A stretch of DNA of 64,000 nucleotides from the NCBI RefSeq assembly GCF_038593855.1, contig NZ_CP151996.1, positions 2,914,001 to 2,978,000 of the forward strand, written 5' to 3'. How positions within the stretch are numbered: the stretch's first letter is position 1; each line of letters opens with the position of its first letter. A program made the position numbers and the translations under genes. This DNA comes from Lysinibacillus sp. FSL M8-0337 (GTDB lineage: Bacteria; Bacillota; Bacilli; Bacillales_A; Planococcaceae). A model generated the notes under the pieces. That model searched no databases and had not been told where the DNA came from. It worked only from the letters and a program-made list of their open reading frames with translations. Below, one piece after another: positions 9,523 through 17,686 of this stretch.

Positions 9523-9553
9523 AAACCCTGTCAAAACTAATTTGACAGGGTTT
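9523..9553 (-). terminator. Terminator overlapping the end of zur
   Basis: AAACCCTGTCAAA and TTTGACAGGGTTT form a 13-bp stem. The zur stop codon lies in the loop, so the coding end forms half of the hairpin. The minus strand continues TTTTTAC. Confidence 0.9.
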
Positions 9554-9965
9554 CATGTTTACATTCTGGGCATTTTCCGTAAATTTCAAATTTATGATTT
9601 TCAATTTCATAATCTGGAAGCTTCTCACCTAACATTTCCATCGGGCAAACATTCAGCTCTTTTACATTGCCACAATCCATACAAATGAAATGATGGTGAT
9701 GATGTTCAGATTCACAATGCATACGAAAATTTCGTTCACCAGACAACTCAGTCTCTTCTAAAATGCCAAGCTTTACAAACGTTGAAAGATTACGATAAAT
9801 CGTATCGAAGCTCATACCTGGAAAATCTTTTTTCAGCACATCTAATAAATCTCGAGCGGTTAAATATTTATCCGTTTCCGCAAACATATTTAAAATTAAC
9901 TCACGTTTATCTGTTTTTTTATAGCCGTTTTCTTTTAAAATTTCCCACGCTCTTGAAATATTCAC
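9537..9965 (-). CDS. zur: Zinc-uptake regulator, Fur family
   Basis: A 142-residue Fur-superfamily repressor. The winged helix occupies about residues 1-80 ([19 protein letters not shown] is the recognition region). The dimerisation half carries the regulatory histidine cluster [10 protein letters not shown] and the structural zinc cysteines CMDC and CPEC. It is the last gene of znuC-znuB-zur, overlapping znuB by four bases (ATGA). The gene partners and the Zur-type palindrome ahead of znuC identify it as Zur rather than Fur or PerR. It should shut off this operon when zinc is plentiful, including its own gene. Confidence 0.93.
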   Translation of the reverse strand: MNISRAWEILKENGYKKTDKRELILNMFAETDKYLTARDLLDVLKKDFPGMSFDTIYRNLSTFVKLGILEETELSGERNFRMHCESEHHHHHFICMDCGNVKELNVCPMEMLGEKLPDYEIENHKFEIYGKCPECKHETLSN

Positions 9966-10825
9966 AGTGCTTCCTCCCCTTGTTTTACAGATACCTTTAA
10001 CATAATTTTCTTCACGATAATAACTAGCAATAAAATAACAATAGACGTAACGACAATCGTACCACCTGGCGCTAAATCTAAGTAAAATGCACTTACTAAT
10101 CCTATGAACACTGCTACCTCGCCAAATACAATTGCATAGAGTATTGTTTGTTTAAAACCTTTAGCCAGACGCATGGCTGCAGCCACTGGCAAAGTCATTA
10201 AAGAAGAAACAAGTAAAATACCTACGATGCGCATACTAGCAGCAATTACAAGTGCTGTCACAATCATAAACAACAGGTGAACCCAGCGAGCTGGCAAACC
10301 ACTTGCTTTGGCATATTCCTCATCGAACGATAGCACAAATAATTCTTTAAAGAAGAAATATAAAAACACAATAACCACAATCGCAATACCTATAACGACC
10401 CATAAATCCTGCCTCGACACAGCCGAAACGGAACCAAATAAATAGCTCATTAAATCGGTGCTAAAGCCACTGGCAAGTGAAATAAAAATTGCGCTAATAC
10501 CAATTCCACCAGACATGATAATCGGAATGGCAAGTTCTTCATAATGCTTATATAATCGGCGTAAGCGCTCAATTAATATCGAGCCACTTACAGAAGCAAG
10601 TATACCTAAGTAAATTGGGTTGAGCATTGCTAATGCAGCAACAGACTGACTTACATATAAGCTACCAGCAATCCCCGCAAGTGTAACATGGGATAATGCA
10701 TCAGCAATAAGTGATAGCCTACGAACTACGATAAATACACCTAATAGTGGTGCGATGATGCCAATTAATAAGCCAGAGAAAAAGGCATTTTGTAAAAACT
10801 CATAGTGAAAAATTGCTTCAATCAT
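9962..10825 (-). CDS. znuB: Zinc ABC transporter, permease subunit
   Basis: A 287-residue ABC-3 family membrane protein with eight or nine hydrophobic helices and the family loop [19 protein letters not shown]. It forms the membrane channel for Zn(II) import together with ZnuC and a lipoprotein receptor that is not encoded in this window. The frame extends to 10873, but the ATG at 10825 has AAGGAG seven bases upstream and begins [15 protein letters not shown], matching the family start. The start lies 14 bases past the znuC stop. A manganese permease is the alternative; Zur linkage favours zinc. Confidence 0.92.
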   Translation of the reverse strand: MIEAIFHYEFLQNAFFSGLLIGIIAPLLGVFIVVRRLSLIADALSHVTLAGIAGSLYVSQSVAALAMLNPIYLGILASVSGSILIERLRRLYKHYEELAIPIIMSGGIGISAIFISLASGFSTDLMSYLFGSVSAVSRQDLWVVIGIAIVVIVFLYFFFKELFVLSFDEEYAKASGLPARWVHLLFMIVTALVIAASMRIVGILLVSSLMTLPVAAAMRLAKGFKQTILYAIVFGEVAVFIGLVSAFYLDLAPGGTIVVTSIVILLLVIIVKKIMLKVSVKQGEEAL

Positions 10826-10839
10826 TGTGCCTTCTCCTT

Positions 10840-11586
10840 CTAGTGAATCTTTCTCACCGAATGGCCATACCAAGCGTCTAGCGCATCCTGAGAAATAGAA
10901 TCAAATTCGTTTTTGTAGCCGTGGAAATGAATTGTTTGATTAAGGCAAGCAACATGACTAATGCGGTTTGATACCGTATCAACATCATGTGTCACAAGAA
11001 TCATCGTAATTCCTTGTTCCCTATTCAATTTCGCCAGCATATCATAAAAGGACTGCACATTCTCGTGATCGATGCCGACTGTTGGTTCATCTAAAATCAG
11101 TAATCGTGGCTCACTGACTAAAGCACGTGCAATAAATACGCGCTGTTGTTGTCCACCAGATAACTCGCCAATATTTCGTTTCATAAAGGCGTCCATCCCT
11201 ACGGCTTTTAATGCTTCGTATACTTTGCTTTTGGCATCCTTCGTCGGACGCTTAAAGAGCCCTAATTTTTTTGATAATCCACTAATAACTACTTCTTGAA
11301 CCGTTGCAGGAAAACCAGAGTTGAAGGCATTGGATTTTTGAGAAACATAGCCTATCCATTCACGATGTTTAAATGTTGCACTTGGCTCTCCAAATAATTT
11401 GATTTCACCAGACATCGGTTTTAATAAACCTAAAATAATTTTAAGTAATGTTGATTTCCCAGAGCCATTCGGACCTAGGAGCGCCAAAAAATCTCCTTCT
11501 TCCACACGAAATGAGATGTTTTTTAATACTTGTGTATAGTCATATTGAAATGACACATTTTCAATGTCAATTAATGCTTGTTTCAT
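10840..11586 (-). CDS. znuC: Zinc ABC transporter, ATP-binding subunit
   Basis: A 248-residue ABC ATPase with Walker A GPNGSGKST, Q-loop YVSQKS, signature LSGGQQQR and Walker B LLILDEPTVGID, followed by the switch histidine in LVTHD. It powers the ZnuB channel for zinc import. It is the first gene of the znuC-znuB-zur operon and sits behind a Zur box. No znuA-like binding-protein gene is adjacent, so the receptor must be elsewhere in the genome. Confidence 0.94.
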   Translation of the reverse strand: MKQALIDIENVSFQYDYTQVLKNISFRVEEGDFLALLGPNGSGKSTLLKIILGLLKPMSGEIKLFGEPSATFKHREWIGYVSQKSNAFNSGFPATVQEVVISGLSKKLGLFKRPTKDAKSKVYEALKAVGMDAFMKRNIGELSGGQQQRVFIARALVSEPRLLILDEPTVGIDHENVQSFYDMLAKLNREQGITMILVTHDVDTVSNRISHVACLNQTIHFHGYKNEFDSISQDALDAWYGHSVRKIH

Positions 11587-11604
11587 GCATGATCGCTTCT
11601 TTCT

Positions 11605-11625
11605 AATTCAAAATCATTACGATTT
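11605..11625 (-). promoter_or_regulatory. Zur box ahead of znuC
   Basis: The right half ATTACGATTT equals the Bacillus Zur consensus half-site exactly. The left half AATTCAAAAT matches 7 of 10. The two are separated by one base, giving 17 of 20 overall. The site lies 19 bases upstream of the znuC ATG, where bound Zur would block expression. Confidence 0.8.
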
Positions 11626-11694
11626 ACAAATTGTAAGTATAAATGAAAGTTTAGTATTTGTAAAGAAAACAAAACTTAAAAGGAGGGATTGTTT

Positions 11695-11931
11695 GTGAGT
11701 ATTCAATTTTTGCAACAATTATCTCAAAGTAGTGATAAAGAAGTTGTAGCGATTGCCCGTGCCGAAGGTTTTGACATTACCACTTCTGAAGTGAAAAAGC
11801 TTCGACCTTATCTAGAGCAATTCTCTTTTTCTTGGCTCTTTTTAGGTATTCCAAAAGATGTACTCAGTGAAGTGGAAGCAGTACTCGGACGAAAACGTTC
11901 TCGCCAGCTTATTGCACTTTTTACTAAATAA
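11695..11931 (+). CDS. Small DUF2624-like protein
   Basis: A 78-residue soluble protein (MSIQFLQQLSQSSDKEVVAI...). Its length, the central GFDITTSEVKKLRPYLEQ and the chromosomal setting near zur and nfo resemble B. subtilis YqfT (DUF2624). The function of that family is unknown. The start GTG at 11695 is preceded by AGGAGG at eight bases; the upstream TTG at 11689 is only two bases from the RBS and is less likely. It is transcribed away from znuC and is followed by a perfect terminator. Confidence 0.72.
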   Translation: MSIQFLQQLSQSSDKEVVAIARAEGFDITTSEVKKLRPYLEQFSFSWLFLGIPKDVLSEVEAVLGRKRSRQLIALFTK

Positions 11932-11940
11932 TGGAGTATT

Positions 11941-11968
11941 GCCCGAAAGTCAATTTGGACTTTCGGGC
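11941..11968 (+). terminator. Terminator of the DUF2624-like gene
   Basis: GCCCGAAAGTC pairs with GACTTTCGGGC over a short loop, then T5. Confidence 0.92.
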
Positions 11969-12077
11969 TTTTTCCCTTCTATAGGTGGGAGTTTGTTCAA
12001 AAAAATTCGTACTCATTTAAGAGTTCAATCTTACAAAACCTACCTAAGAAAATCTTTTTCCTTTGCGAAACAAAATA

Positions 12078-12106
12078 TTGATTTTCAATATTGAGAATTT
12101 TATAAT
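12078..12106 (+). promoter_or_regulatory. SigA-type promoter of the secreted 129-aa protein gene
   Basis: TTGATT (12078-12083) and a perfect TATAAT (12101-12106) are separated by exactly 17 bp. The transcript would have a leader of about 90 bases. Confidence 0.75.
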
Positions 12107-12203
12107 TATGGATAAGAAAAGAAGTAATCTCTTAGTTACGATGTTGTCGATGTCATTGGTTTATTTTCCATTTTAAAATACAAAGTAAGGAGTTGGATTT
12201 TAA

Positions 12204-12593
12204 ATGAAGAAAAGACTAGCAACAACAGTTTGTGCTTTAGGATTATTGCTTAGTGCAGGTATAGCAAGTGCAGGGACAAGTCCTATCAGCTATGCGAAAA
12301 AACTGCCTCCTTTTTCTATTAATATTAATTTAGCAACAGGAACAAAAGATACGAATAGTCAATCAAAGGTGGAAAACTCTATCGTTGGTAGTACTTACAC
12401 TGCAAATATGTGGATTGTGGATTCCGGTGGGAAGAAAGTTTCTCCAACAGCTACAAGGGTAGGTGACAATGATACACGTACCTTTACAGTAGATCAAAGC
12501 GCTGTTGGCAACAGCGTAACGCTTGTCGCAGAAAATAGCGCTTTTACACACGTAAATGTAGACATTGCAGGTAGATTTTATCCAGATATTTAA
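12204..12593 (+). CDS. Secreted protein, DUF2712-like
   Basis: A 129-residue protein with a clear Sec signal peptide (MKKRLATTVCALGLLLSAGIASA, cleaved after ASA). The mature part is about 105 residues, cysteine-free and beta-rich, with YTANMWIVDSGGKKVSPTA and SVTLVAENSAFTHVNVDIAG. The general layout recalls Bacillus DUF2712 secreted proteins, which often sit beside ABC exporters; I cannot confirm this without a profile search. AAGGAG lies nine bases upstream of the ATG. It has its own promoter and is followed, after a 197-bp gap with a terminator, by a four-gene ABC transporter. It could be a secreted effector or toxin whose producer is protected by that transporter, or an unrelated neighbour. 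Confidence 0.7.
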   Translation: MKKRLATTVCALGLLLSAGIASAGTSPISYAKKLPPFSININLATGTKDTNSQSKVENSIVGSTYTANMWIVDSGGKKVSPTATRVGDNDTRTFTVDQSAVGNSVTLVAENSAFTHVNVDIAGRFYPDI

Positions 12594-12737
12594 AATAACA
12601 ATAAATAGTAAATTGATAATAGTTCTACTAAAGTAATTTATTCACTTTGAAAAATTTGTAAAAATAAGTAACTAAGAGTACTCTATCTCTTTTCTATAAA
12701 ACCCATTGAAAAATTATATTATAGTTTTTTCTAGGAT

Positions 12738-12763
12738 AGGGTTGTCTATCTTAGGACAACCCT
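12738..12763 (+). terminator. Terminator or attenuator between secreted protein and ABC operon
   Basis: AGGGTTGTC pairs with GACAACCCT, then TTTCTTTATTTT. It lies 28 bases before the first ABC permease gene, so it could terminate the upstream transcript or attenuate read-through into the operon. The preceding 140 bases are AT-rich and show no gene. Confidence 0.75.
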
Positions 12764-12790
12764 TTCTTTATTTTAGAAAGGAGGATAGCA

Positions 12791-13684
12791 ATGCTACTTG
12801 AATATAAAAAACTATTTAATAATAAAAACTTTTATCTTAGTATTTGTGCCTTGGTATTGCTTGTTGTCATTGCTGTATGGATAGGCGTTAAAGAGCATAA
12901 TGAAGAATATTTATTATCAGAGAGAATTTATAATCAACACTTTGAAAAACCTATTGTAGATGATATGCTCAATTTCGTATCTCCGCATAAACAATGGCTC
13001 GGTTTTACTAATAATTTTGCATCTCAATTGTATTATTTAATATTTCCGTTGTTAATTTCTATTGCACTTGTAGACTCAATTTTTCGTGAAAGAAAAAGCG
13101 GCTATCAACATTTTATTTTTATGCGCATGGATAGACGGAAATATTACACTGCAAAGTTTGCTTCTACTTTTCTAACTGCCTTTTTTATGTTCGTACTGCC
13201 ACTATGTTTAGGGGTAGTACTTGTTAATATATTTACAAATCATTGGGACTATACAGCCTATGCAAATATTTATAAAGGGTTTGTAGAGGGGACTTTGGCA
13301 ATACCCGATAATGTTTTAAGTGCTTTCAAAGGCGATATTCAACCTCTTTTTTCCGATTTACTAAGCATGTCTCCATACGCATATGTTGCTGTATTTTATA
13401 TTATCGGAGGATTGTTTGCTAGTGTGTATGTTTGTATGGGACTAGCCCTATCTATGTTTATTAAAAATTATTATTTATTAATTTTTATGCCACAAATTAT
13501 TTATACTAGCATTTGGTTTTTAGCTGCCAATCACGCAAAATGGGCTCCATTTTACTTTTTAGCTCCGGAAGGTATACATGGAGATAACTCCATCTCTATT
13601 ATGATTATCGAATTTCTGTTGCAAATTTTCATTACATTTGTCATTTACTTAATTGGGATGAAGAAACATGAAGATGTATTATAA
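12791..13684 (+). CDS. ABC transporter permease 1
   Basis: A 297-residue membrane protein with a lone N-terminal helix (LSICALVLLVVIAVWIGV), an exposed segment of about 70 residues and then five helices, the ABC-2 permease layout. RERKSGYQHFIFMRMDRRKYYTAKF is the cytoplasmic loop typical of these permeases, from which I infer the family. AAAGGAGG lies nine bases upstream. It overlaps the next gene by 17 bases, so the four genes to 15749 form one operon. The substrate is unknown; the neighbouring secreted protein is a candidate. Confidence 0.75.
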   Translation: MLLEYKKLFNNKNFYLSICALVLLVVIAVWIGVKEHNEEYLLSERIYNQHFEKPIVDDMLNFVSPHKQWLGFTNNFASQLYYLIFPLLISIALVDSIFRERKSGYQHFIFMRMDRRKYYTAKFASTFLTAFFMFVLPLCLGVVLVNIFTNHWDYTAYANIYKGFVEGTLAIPDNVLSAFKGDIQPLFSDLLSMSPYAYVAVFYIIGGLFASVYVCMGLALSMFIKNYYLLIFMPQIIYTSIWFLAANHAKWAPFYFLAPEGIHGDNSISIMIIEFLLQIFITFVIYLIGMKKHEDVL

Positions 13685-14405
13685 GTACTACACCTATTGT
13701 CTACAGGATATTCGCTTGAAAAAATGGCTCTTTTGGATTGTGGCATGTTTTATGATAACTCTACATTTGTTTGAAGTATTGCCTATCATGTCAGTGGCAA
13801 CTAGATGGCATACGGTGAAAGACTTTATATTAGCCTCTCGTTATGAAAATTTCTATACCTTATTATTTTTAATATTATTAGCGCCTTTTTCATCTAAAGA
13901 CAATGATTGGCTATTACTTAGAAGATATCGACACCGACAGCAATATGCCACGTATAAAATTTGCTTCGTTTTTATCGTGACTGCCTTTTTTACAGCGATT
14001 GTTTTCGGAAGTAGTATGTTGAGCACATCGCTAGCAAAGTGGCTATTTTTCCCTTATATTACAAATTACAGTGCTCTTTTATTATATGTGCCTGAGCCTA
14101 AAGAAAACGGTTCATTGCTTTACTTTATCTATATGTTTTATTGTGTGACGGCTATTTGTGGTTTGCTATACATAGCGCTCCAACAGCTACTTAGAAATAA
14201 TTTTATTAGTGCGATTTTAGTTATTGTGCTTTTTATGGTTGATAAAATCACAATACACATTGTGCCAATTTTCTTTTATAAAAGTGAATTTACGTCACCT
14301 ATTAGTACATTCTTTATATTAGTTGCCGTTATGATTTTGTTAATTAACGCCATTCATTATTTAGTCAATAAACTAGACTTTTACGTGCGAGATGATGATT
14401 CATGA
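13668..14405 (+). CDS. ABC transporter permease 2
   Basis: A 245-residue polytopic membrane protein with about six hydrophobic helices (for example FWIVACFMITLHLFEVLPI and TLLFLILLAPF). The motif DWLLLRRYRHRQQYATYKI matches the position of the cytoplasmic loop in permease 1. It overlaps its upstream neighbour by 17 bases and the next gene by four (ATGA). I do not recognise a specific family; role in transport is inferred from the operon. The ATG at 13674 is an alternative start. Confidence 0.7.
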   Translation: MKMYYKYYTYCLQDIRLKKWLFWIVACFMITLHLFEVLPIMSVATRWHTVKDFILASRYENFYTLLFLILLAPFSSKDNDWLLLRRYRHRQQYATYKICFVFIVTAFFTAIVFGSSMLSTSLAKWLFFPYITNYSALLLYVPEPKENGSLLYFIYMFYCVTAICGLLYIALQQLLRNNFISAILVIVLFMVDKITIHIVPIFFYKSEFTSPISTFFILVAVMILLINAIHYLVNKLDFYVRDDDS

Positions 14406-15100
14406 CAACATTTTCGTTAGAGTGGAAACTACTGCGAGATGATGCCCTTAAAATTAGTTGTATTTGTATTGTCTATCCATTATGTACTACTTTATTGCTA
14501 CTCCATATGACATCCCTTTTTGATGGATTGACATTGTACCAAGCATTTACTGCCCTTTTAGGGCACGTGGAGGAACTTACTTGGATGTATTGGACTTTGT
14601 TATGGTTTGGTTATGTGCTATTAATTCAAATTGTTTGGAAGCCTCGCTCCACTTCTTTTTCCTACAATATGCTATTACGCTATCCAACAAAAAGTTGGTT
14701 TTGGCTTAATCGGCTACTAATCCTACTTATATTCACGGCGTGCTATGTGGCAATCACTTATATCATGAGCTTTTCCCTTTTTTTAAAAGCTCACGTGACG
14801 CAACAATTTGATATCTTGATTGTTCTACAGGCATTCATTCTATGCATCAATATGTACTGTCATGCCTTGCTATGGAAAATAGTCGAATTATTATTTTCAG
14901 CAAAAATAGCGACGGTTTTACTGATCGTCCTATTTTTTGCAGGTATTAAACGATCAGCTCCTTATATTCCGTTCTATTATGGGCTAATGGGAAATTTCGA
15001 CGCAAACATGTTCGCTGTCATTCTAGTGATTGAAGGGCTATTTATTTGTCTTATGAGTTTAATTATTGTTCGAATCGGCTTAAAAAGTGATTATTATTAG
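14402..15100 (+). CDS. ABC transporter permease 3
   Basis: A 232-residue membrane protein with about six helices (for example LKISCICIVYPLCTTLLLLH and TVLLIVLFFAGI). Between helices it carries KPRSTSFSYNMLLRYPTKSW, again comparable to the loop in the two preceding permeases. Translation is probably coupled to permease 2 through the ATGA overlap. Having three different permease-like proteins for one ATPase is unusual, since most exporters use one or two. Confidence 0.7.
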   Translation: MTTFSLEWKLLRDDALKISCICIVYPLCTTLLLLHMTSLFDGLTLYQAFTALLGHVEELTWMYWTLLWFGYVLLIQIVWKPRSTSFSYNMLLRYPTKSWFWLNRLLILLIFTACYVAITYIMSFSLFLKAHVTQQFDILIVLQAFILCINMYCHALLWKIVELLFSAKIATVLLIVLFFAGIKRSAPYIPFYYGLMGNFDANMFAVILVIEGLFICLMSLIIVRIGLKSDYY

Positions 15101-15113
15101 GGAGGGTTGCTAG

Positions 15114-15749
15114 ATGTCGATTGAAGTATCAAACGTTTCCAAGATTATCAAAAAACGCATGGTGCTACAAAATATTAGTTTTCAGCTAGAGCGGGGCAAC
15201 ATTTATGGCTTTGTGGGGCACAACGGTTCAGGGAAATCAATGTTGTTTCGGGTAATTTGCGGCTTAGTAAAACCGAGTGTCGGAACAGTAAATTTATTCG
15301 GGGATGTGTTACATCAAGATATTTCGTTTCCTAAAAGTGCAAGTGTAATCCTTGAAAAGCCTGGATTTTTAGAGCATTATTCAGGTTTCTCCAACTTAAA
15401 ATTTTTAGCAGCGATTCGCAATCAAATTACTGACCAGGATATAAAAGCTGCGATAGCAAAAGTAGGTTTAGACCCAGAAGATAAACGCCCTGTTAAAGCA
15501 TACTCTCTTGGGATGAAACAAAAACTAGCCATTGCTCAAAGCATTATGGAAACACCTGAATTGATTTTACTAGATGAACCCATGAATGGTTTGGATGAAG
15601 ATTCTGTACAAAATGTATATGACATTATTAACGCTGAAAAACAGCGTGGAGCAACTATTTTATTAACTTCACATAATAAAGTTGATATTGAGTCCTTATG
15701 TGATCAAGTATACAGATTGCGTGAAGGCGTGTTAACTGAAACCCCTTGA
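15114..15749 (+). CDS. ABC transporter ATP-binding protein
   Basis: A 211-residue ABC ATPase. Walker A is GHNGSGKSM (Met replaces the usual final Thr), the signature is YSLGMKQKLAIAQS and Walker B is LILLDEPMNGLDED, followed by LLTSHN in the switch region. It is the last of four genes and starts 13 bases after permease 3, with GGGAGG upstream. The signature SLGMKQK is typical of ABC-2 exporters of peptides, antibiotics and lipids. It should energise the three permeases. Confidence 0.88.
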   Translation: MSIEVSNVSKIIKKRMVLQNISFQLERGNIYGFVGHNGSGKSMLFRVICGLVKPSVGTVNLFGDVLHQDISFPKSASVILEKPGFLEHYSGFSNLKFLAAIRNQITDQDIKAAIAKVGLDPEDKRPVKAYSLGMKQKLAIAQSIMETPELILLDEPMNGLDEDSVQNVYDIINAEKQRGATILLTSHNKVDIESLCDQVYRLREGVLTETP

Positions 15750-15775
15750 GACCCGCTTCGAATCATAATTAGTTT

Positions 15776-15809
15776 ACCCTCCACTTTGACAAAGTTCAAA
15801 ATGGAGGGT
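15776..15809. terminator. Bidirectional terminator between ABC operon and XRE gene
   Basis: ACCCTCCA pairs with TGGAGGGT, with T-rich sequence on the plus side. It separates two convergent units. Confidence 0.75.
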
Positions 15810-15818
15810 TTCTTTAAT

Positions 15819-16013
15819 TTACTCTTCCCAAAATAATTCATCCAACGTTTTATTTAACGTTTTACAAATCGCAATACATAAGTTTAACGTCGGATTATAT
15901 TTCCCAACTTCAATTAAACCGATTGTTTGGCGGGTAACCCCTACTTTTTGAGCTAAATCTTCCTGTGACAAATCATGCTCTATTCGAGCCATTTTTAAAC
16001 GGATGTTTTTCAT
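15819..16013 (-). CDS. Small XRE-family transcriptional regulator
   Basis: A 64-residue protein that is almost entirely a Cro/C1 helix-turn-helix: SQEDLAQKVGVTRQTIGLIE is the HTH and KYNPTLNLCIAICKTL the following helices. Such stand-alone regulators usually control a membrane protein encoded in the same operon, as here. I take the ATG at 16013, with GGTGAT about six bases upstream; the frame itself reaches 16025. It lies 14 bases after the broken membrane-protein gene. Confidence 0.88.
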   Translation of the reverse strand: MKNIRLKMARIEHDLSQEDLAQKVGVTRQTIGLIEVGKYNPTLNLCIAICKTLNKTLDELFWEE

Positions 16014-16027
16014 GCTTATCACCACTG

Positions 16028-16531
16028 TTAATCTTCTAGATTTTTTTGTACGACTTGGTCACTTTTCTTTTTTGCAGCCATATATGATAAGCCTAAAAAT
16101 CCTGCAAAAAATGGTACATAGATAACTAGCGATACTAAGAAAACCATGAAGAAATATTTATATGCTTGTTGTGTGCTATCCGCATAGTTGAAGGCACTAT
16201 TAAGACCAAAAAAAATCGCCAGTACCAAACCAGTAGCCACTCCGTAAATGATATTTTTCGTCTGTAATTTTATTTTACTGTTACTATCATGAACCTCTAC
16301 TTCATCTGTTAAGATTCCTAGATAAGCCGTCCTAACATAATAATAAACAGATGACACAAAGATAATCAATCACTCTGTTAATACATTGTCCAAGGACATG
16401 CCCATTTTAAAGAACTTTATTACGATAGAAATGGAACAGACAATCATAATCAGCACATACATTTCTTTGTATATTTTATTTTGTGAATTTTTAACACGTT
16501 CATCCACTTGCTTCTTATTTTTCTTATACAT
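16028..16531 (-). pseudogene. Membrane-protein gene interrupted by an in-frame TGA
   Basis: Read from the ATG at 16531 (GGAGG at 16538-16542), the frame encodes MYKKNKKQVDERVKNSQ..., a first membrane segment (YVLIMIVCSISIVIKFF) and SLDNVLTE, then a TGA (16370-16372). The same frame resumes at once with LIIFVSSVYYYVRTAYLGIL and two more hydrophobic segments. The two halves together give about 167 residues, the layout of membrane proteins encoded with small XRE regulators (a DUF6773-like arrangement, inferred). The TGA stands where a Trp codon would fit. Either the gene is dead, the downstream part is translated from the TTG at 16369, or this is a base-call error. Confidence 0.75.
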
Positions 16532-16560
16532 AATGTACCTCCATTTGTTTTATTAATTGT

Positions 16561-16629
16561 ATTATATGAAATGACATTGCTTTTTGCAATATATAAATTG
16601 CATTTAGTTTTTTATAAATTGCAAAATGC
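16561..16629 (-). promoter_or_regulatory. Promoter with repeated TTGCAAT operator for the XRE operon
   Basis: On the minus strand TTGCAA (16584-16589) and TATAAT (16561-16566) are 17 bp apart. Overlapping the -35 are TGCAAT...ATTGCA palindromes, and TATAAATTGCA occurs twice as a direct repeat at 16592 and 16613, 21 bp apart. This is the expected layout of an autoregulatory XRE operator. Confidence 0.65.
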
Positions 16630-16657
16630 AATGTTATTTACAGTGAAGACATAAAAA

Positions 16658-16684
16658 GACACATTTCCTTGTAGAAAATGTGCC
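16658..16684 (-). terminator. Terminator downstream of amj
   Basis: GGCACATTTTC and GAAATGTGTC pair on the minus strand, followed by TTTTTATG. It lies about 105 bases past the amj stop. Confidence 0.65.
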
Positions 16685-16789
16685 TTGAAATCTAAACCAT
16701 ATTATAGGATTAAGCTCACGATATGTTTTAATTCTTACTTCTTCCAGTAGATGAAATGCTCGTTTTAAAAGCCATTTCTGTCTTAACTC

Positions 16790-17605
16790 CTAAGTAATAA
16801 GCTTTGCAAACCAAGCTACATAATGTGCCCCAGGTATAAATAACACTTGCGCCAAAATCGTTCCTAAAAATCTAGAGGTCATCATCATAACAGATGCTCT
16901 TTTTAAATCAAGATAACTTCCCCGCTGATTGATAACATCATCTGCAAGTATAGAAATTTTAGGGTCAATAAAAATAATTAACAAAATTGTTGCTACGCCA
17001 TTGATTAATCCAGACGCCATGACAGCAGTTGCCTTTAATTCAGGAACTAATAAACCTGCATATAAAGAAGATAAAACACCAATGGTATAAATCGCTGTAA
17101 TCACAATGTTAATCACAAATAGTTTGACTGGAATATCTCGTAAACCAATGCCCTTTACATAGGCCAAGCTTGGCTTGCGAATATGTTTAATGCCTCTTTT
17201 TACATAGTCAAATGTGAAGCCTTTCTTCAATAAAGCTGGAATCGACCCTCTTTCCTCAGCCAAATGAATGATGCCTCGTGAAAAGATGGCTACGAAAGTC
17301 GGCAGTAATAATATCCCCATTAGTGTCCCTAATGATGCAGCTCCTATAATAAAGCGATACTGGCTTTCTACAAAAGCTAGCGCATTGTCAGCAGGCGCTG
17401 TATCCACTAAACTCCCCGTAAACGGTTGTTGCATCATATTCGCTAGCCTTGAAACCATCACCATTACATTAAACAGAGATAAAGCTGAAGCTAGTAACTT
17501 TACACGTGCCCCTGATAAACGCACCGCATAGGCAAGTGTCTCGATTGAATGAATGATGAGAATAAATAAAGCAATCATAATTAATTTATCTGTAATTATT
17601 TCCAT
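16790..17605 (-). CDS. amj: Alternate lipid II flippase Amj
   Basis: A 271-residue polytopic membrane protein of the Amj (YdaH) family. In B. subtilis Amj flips lipid II across the membrane for peptidoglycan synthesis and backs up MurJ. The N-terminal LFILIIHSIETLAYAVRLSG and the FVESQYRFIIGAASLGTLMG region are characteristic, and six or more hydrophobic helices follow. The length matches the family. It is a single gene downstream of the 21-bp repeat array. In B. subtilis Amj is SigM-controlled; I see no clear SigM promoter here. Confidence 0.88.
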   Translation of the reverse strand: MEIITDKLIMIALFILIIHSIETLAYAVRLSGARVKLLASALSLFNVMVMVSRLANMMQQPFTGSLVDTAPADNALAFVESQYRFIIGAASLGTLMGILLLPTFVAIFSRGIIHLAEERGSIPALLKKGFTFDYVKRGIKHIRKPSLAYVKGIGLRDIPVKLFVINIVITAIYTIGVLSSLYAGLLVPELKATAVMASGLINGVATILLIIFIDPKISILADDVINQRGSYLDLKRASVMMMTSRFLGTILAQVLFIPGAHYVAWFAKLIT

Positions 17606-17686
17606 TCTCTATACCTAATGTTCTTTCCCATTATTTCACATGTAGACGTTTGAATTTCAAAATAGTTCCGAACAGCACTATTGAAA

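Noticed and set aside
12131-12678. 11-bp inverted repeat CTCTTAGTTAC / GTAACTAAGAG flanking the secreted-protein gene
   Set aside because: An 11-bp match within 550 AT-rich bases is not far from chance, and there is no transposase or target duplication.
16370-16372. TGA read as selenocysteine
   Set aside because: No selenoprotein family matches, no plausible SECIS stem directly follows, and the position suits a Trp-to-stop change.
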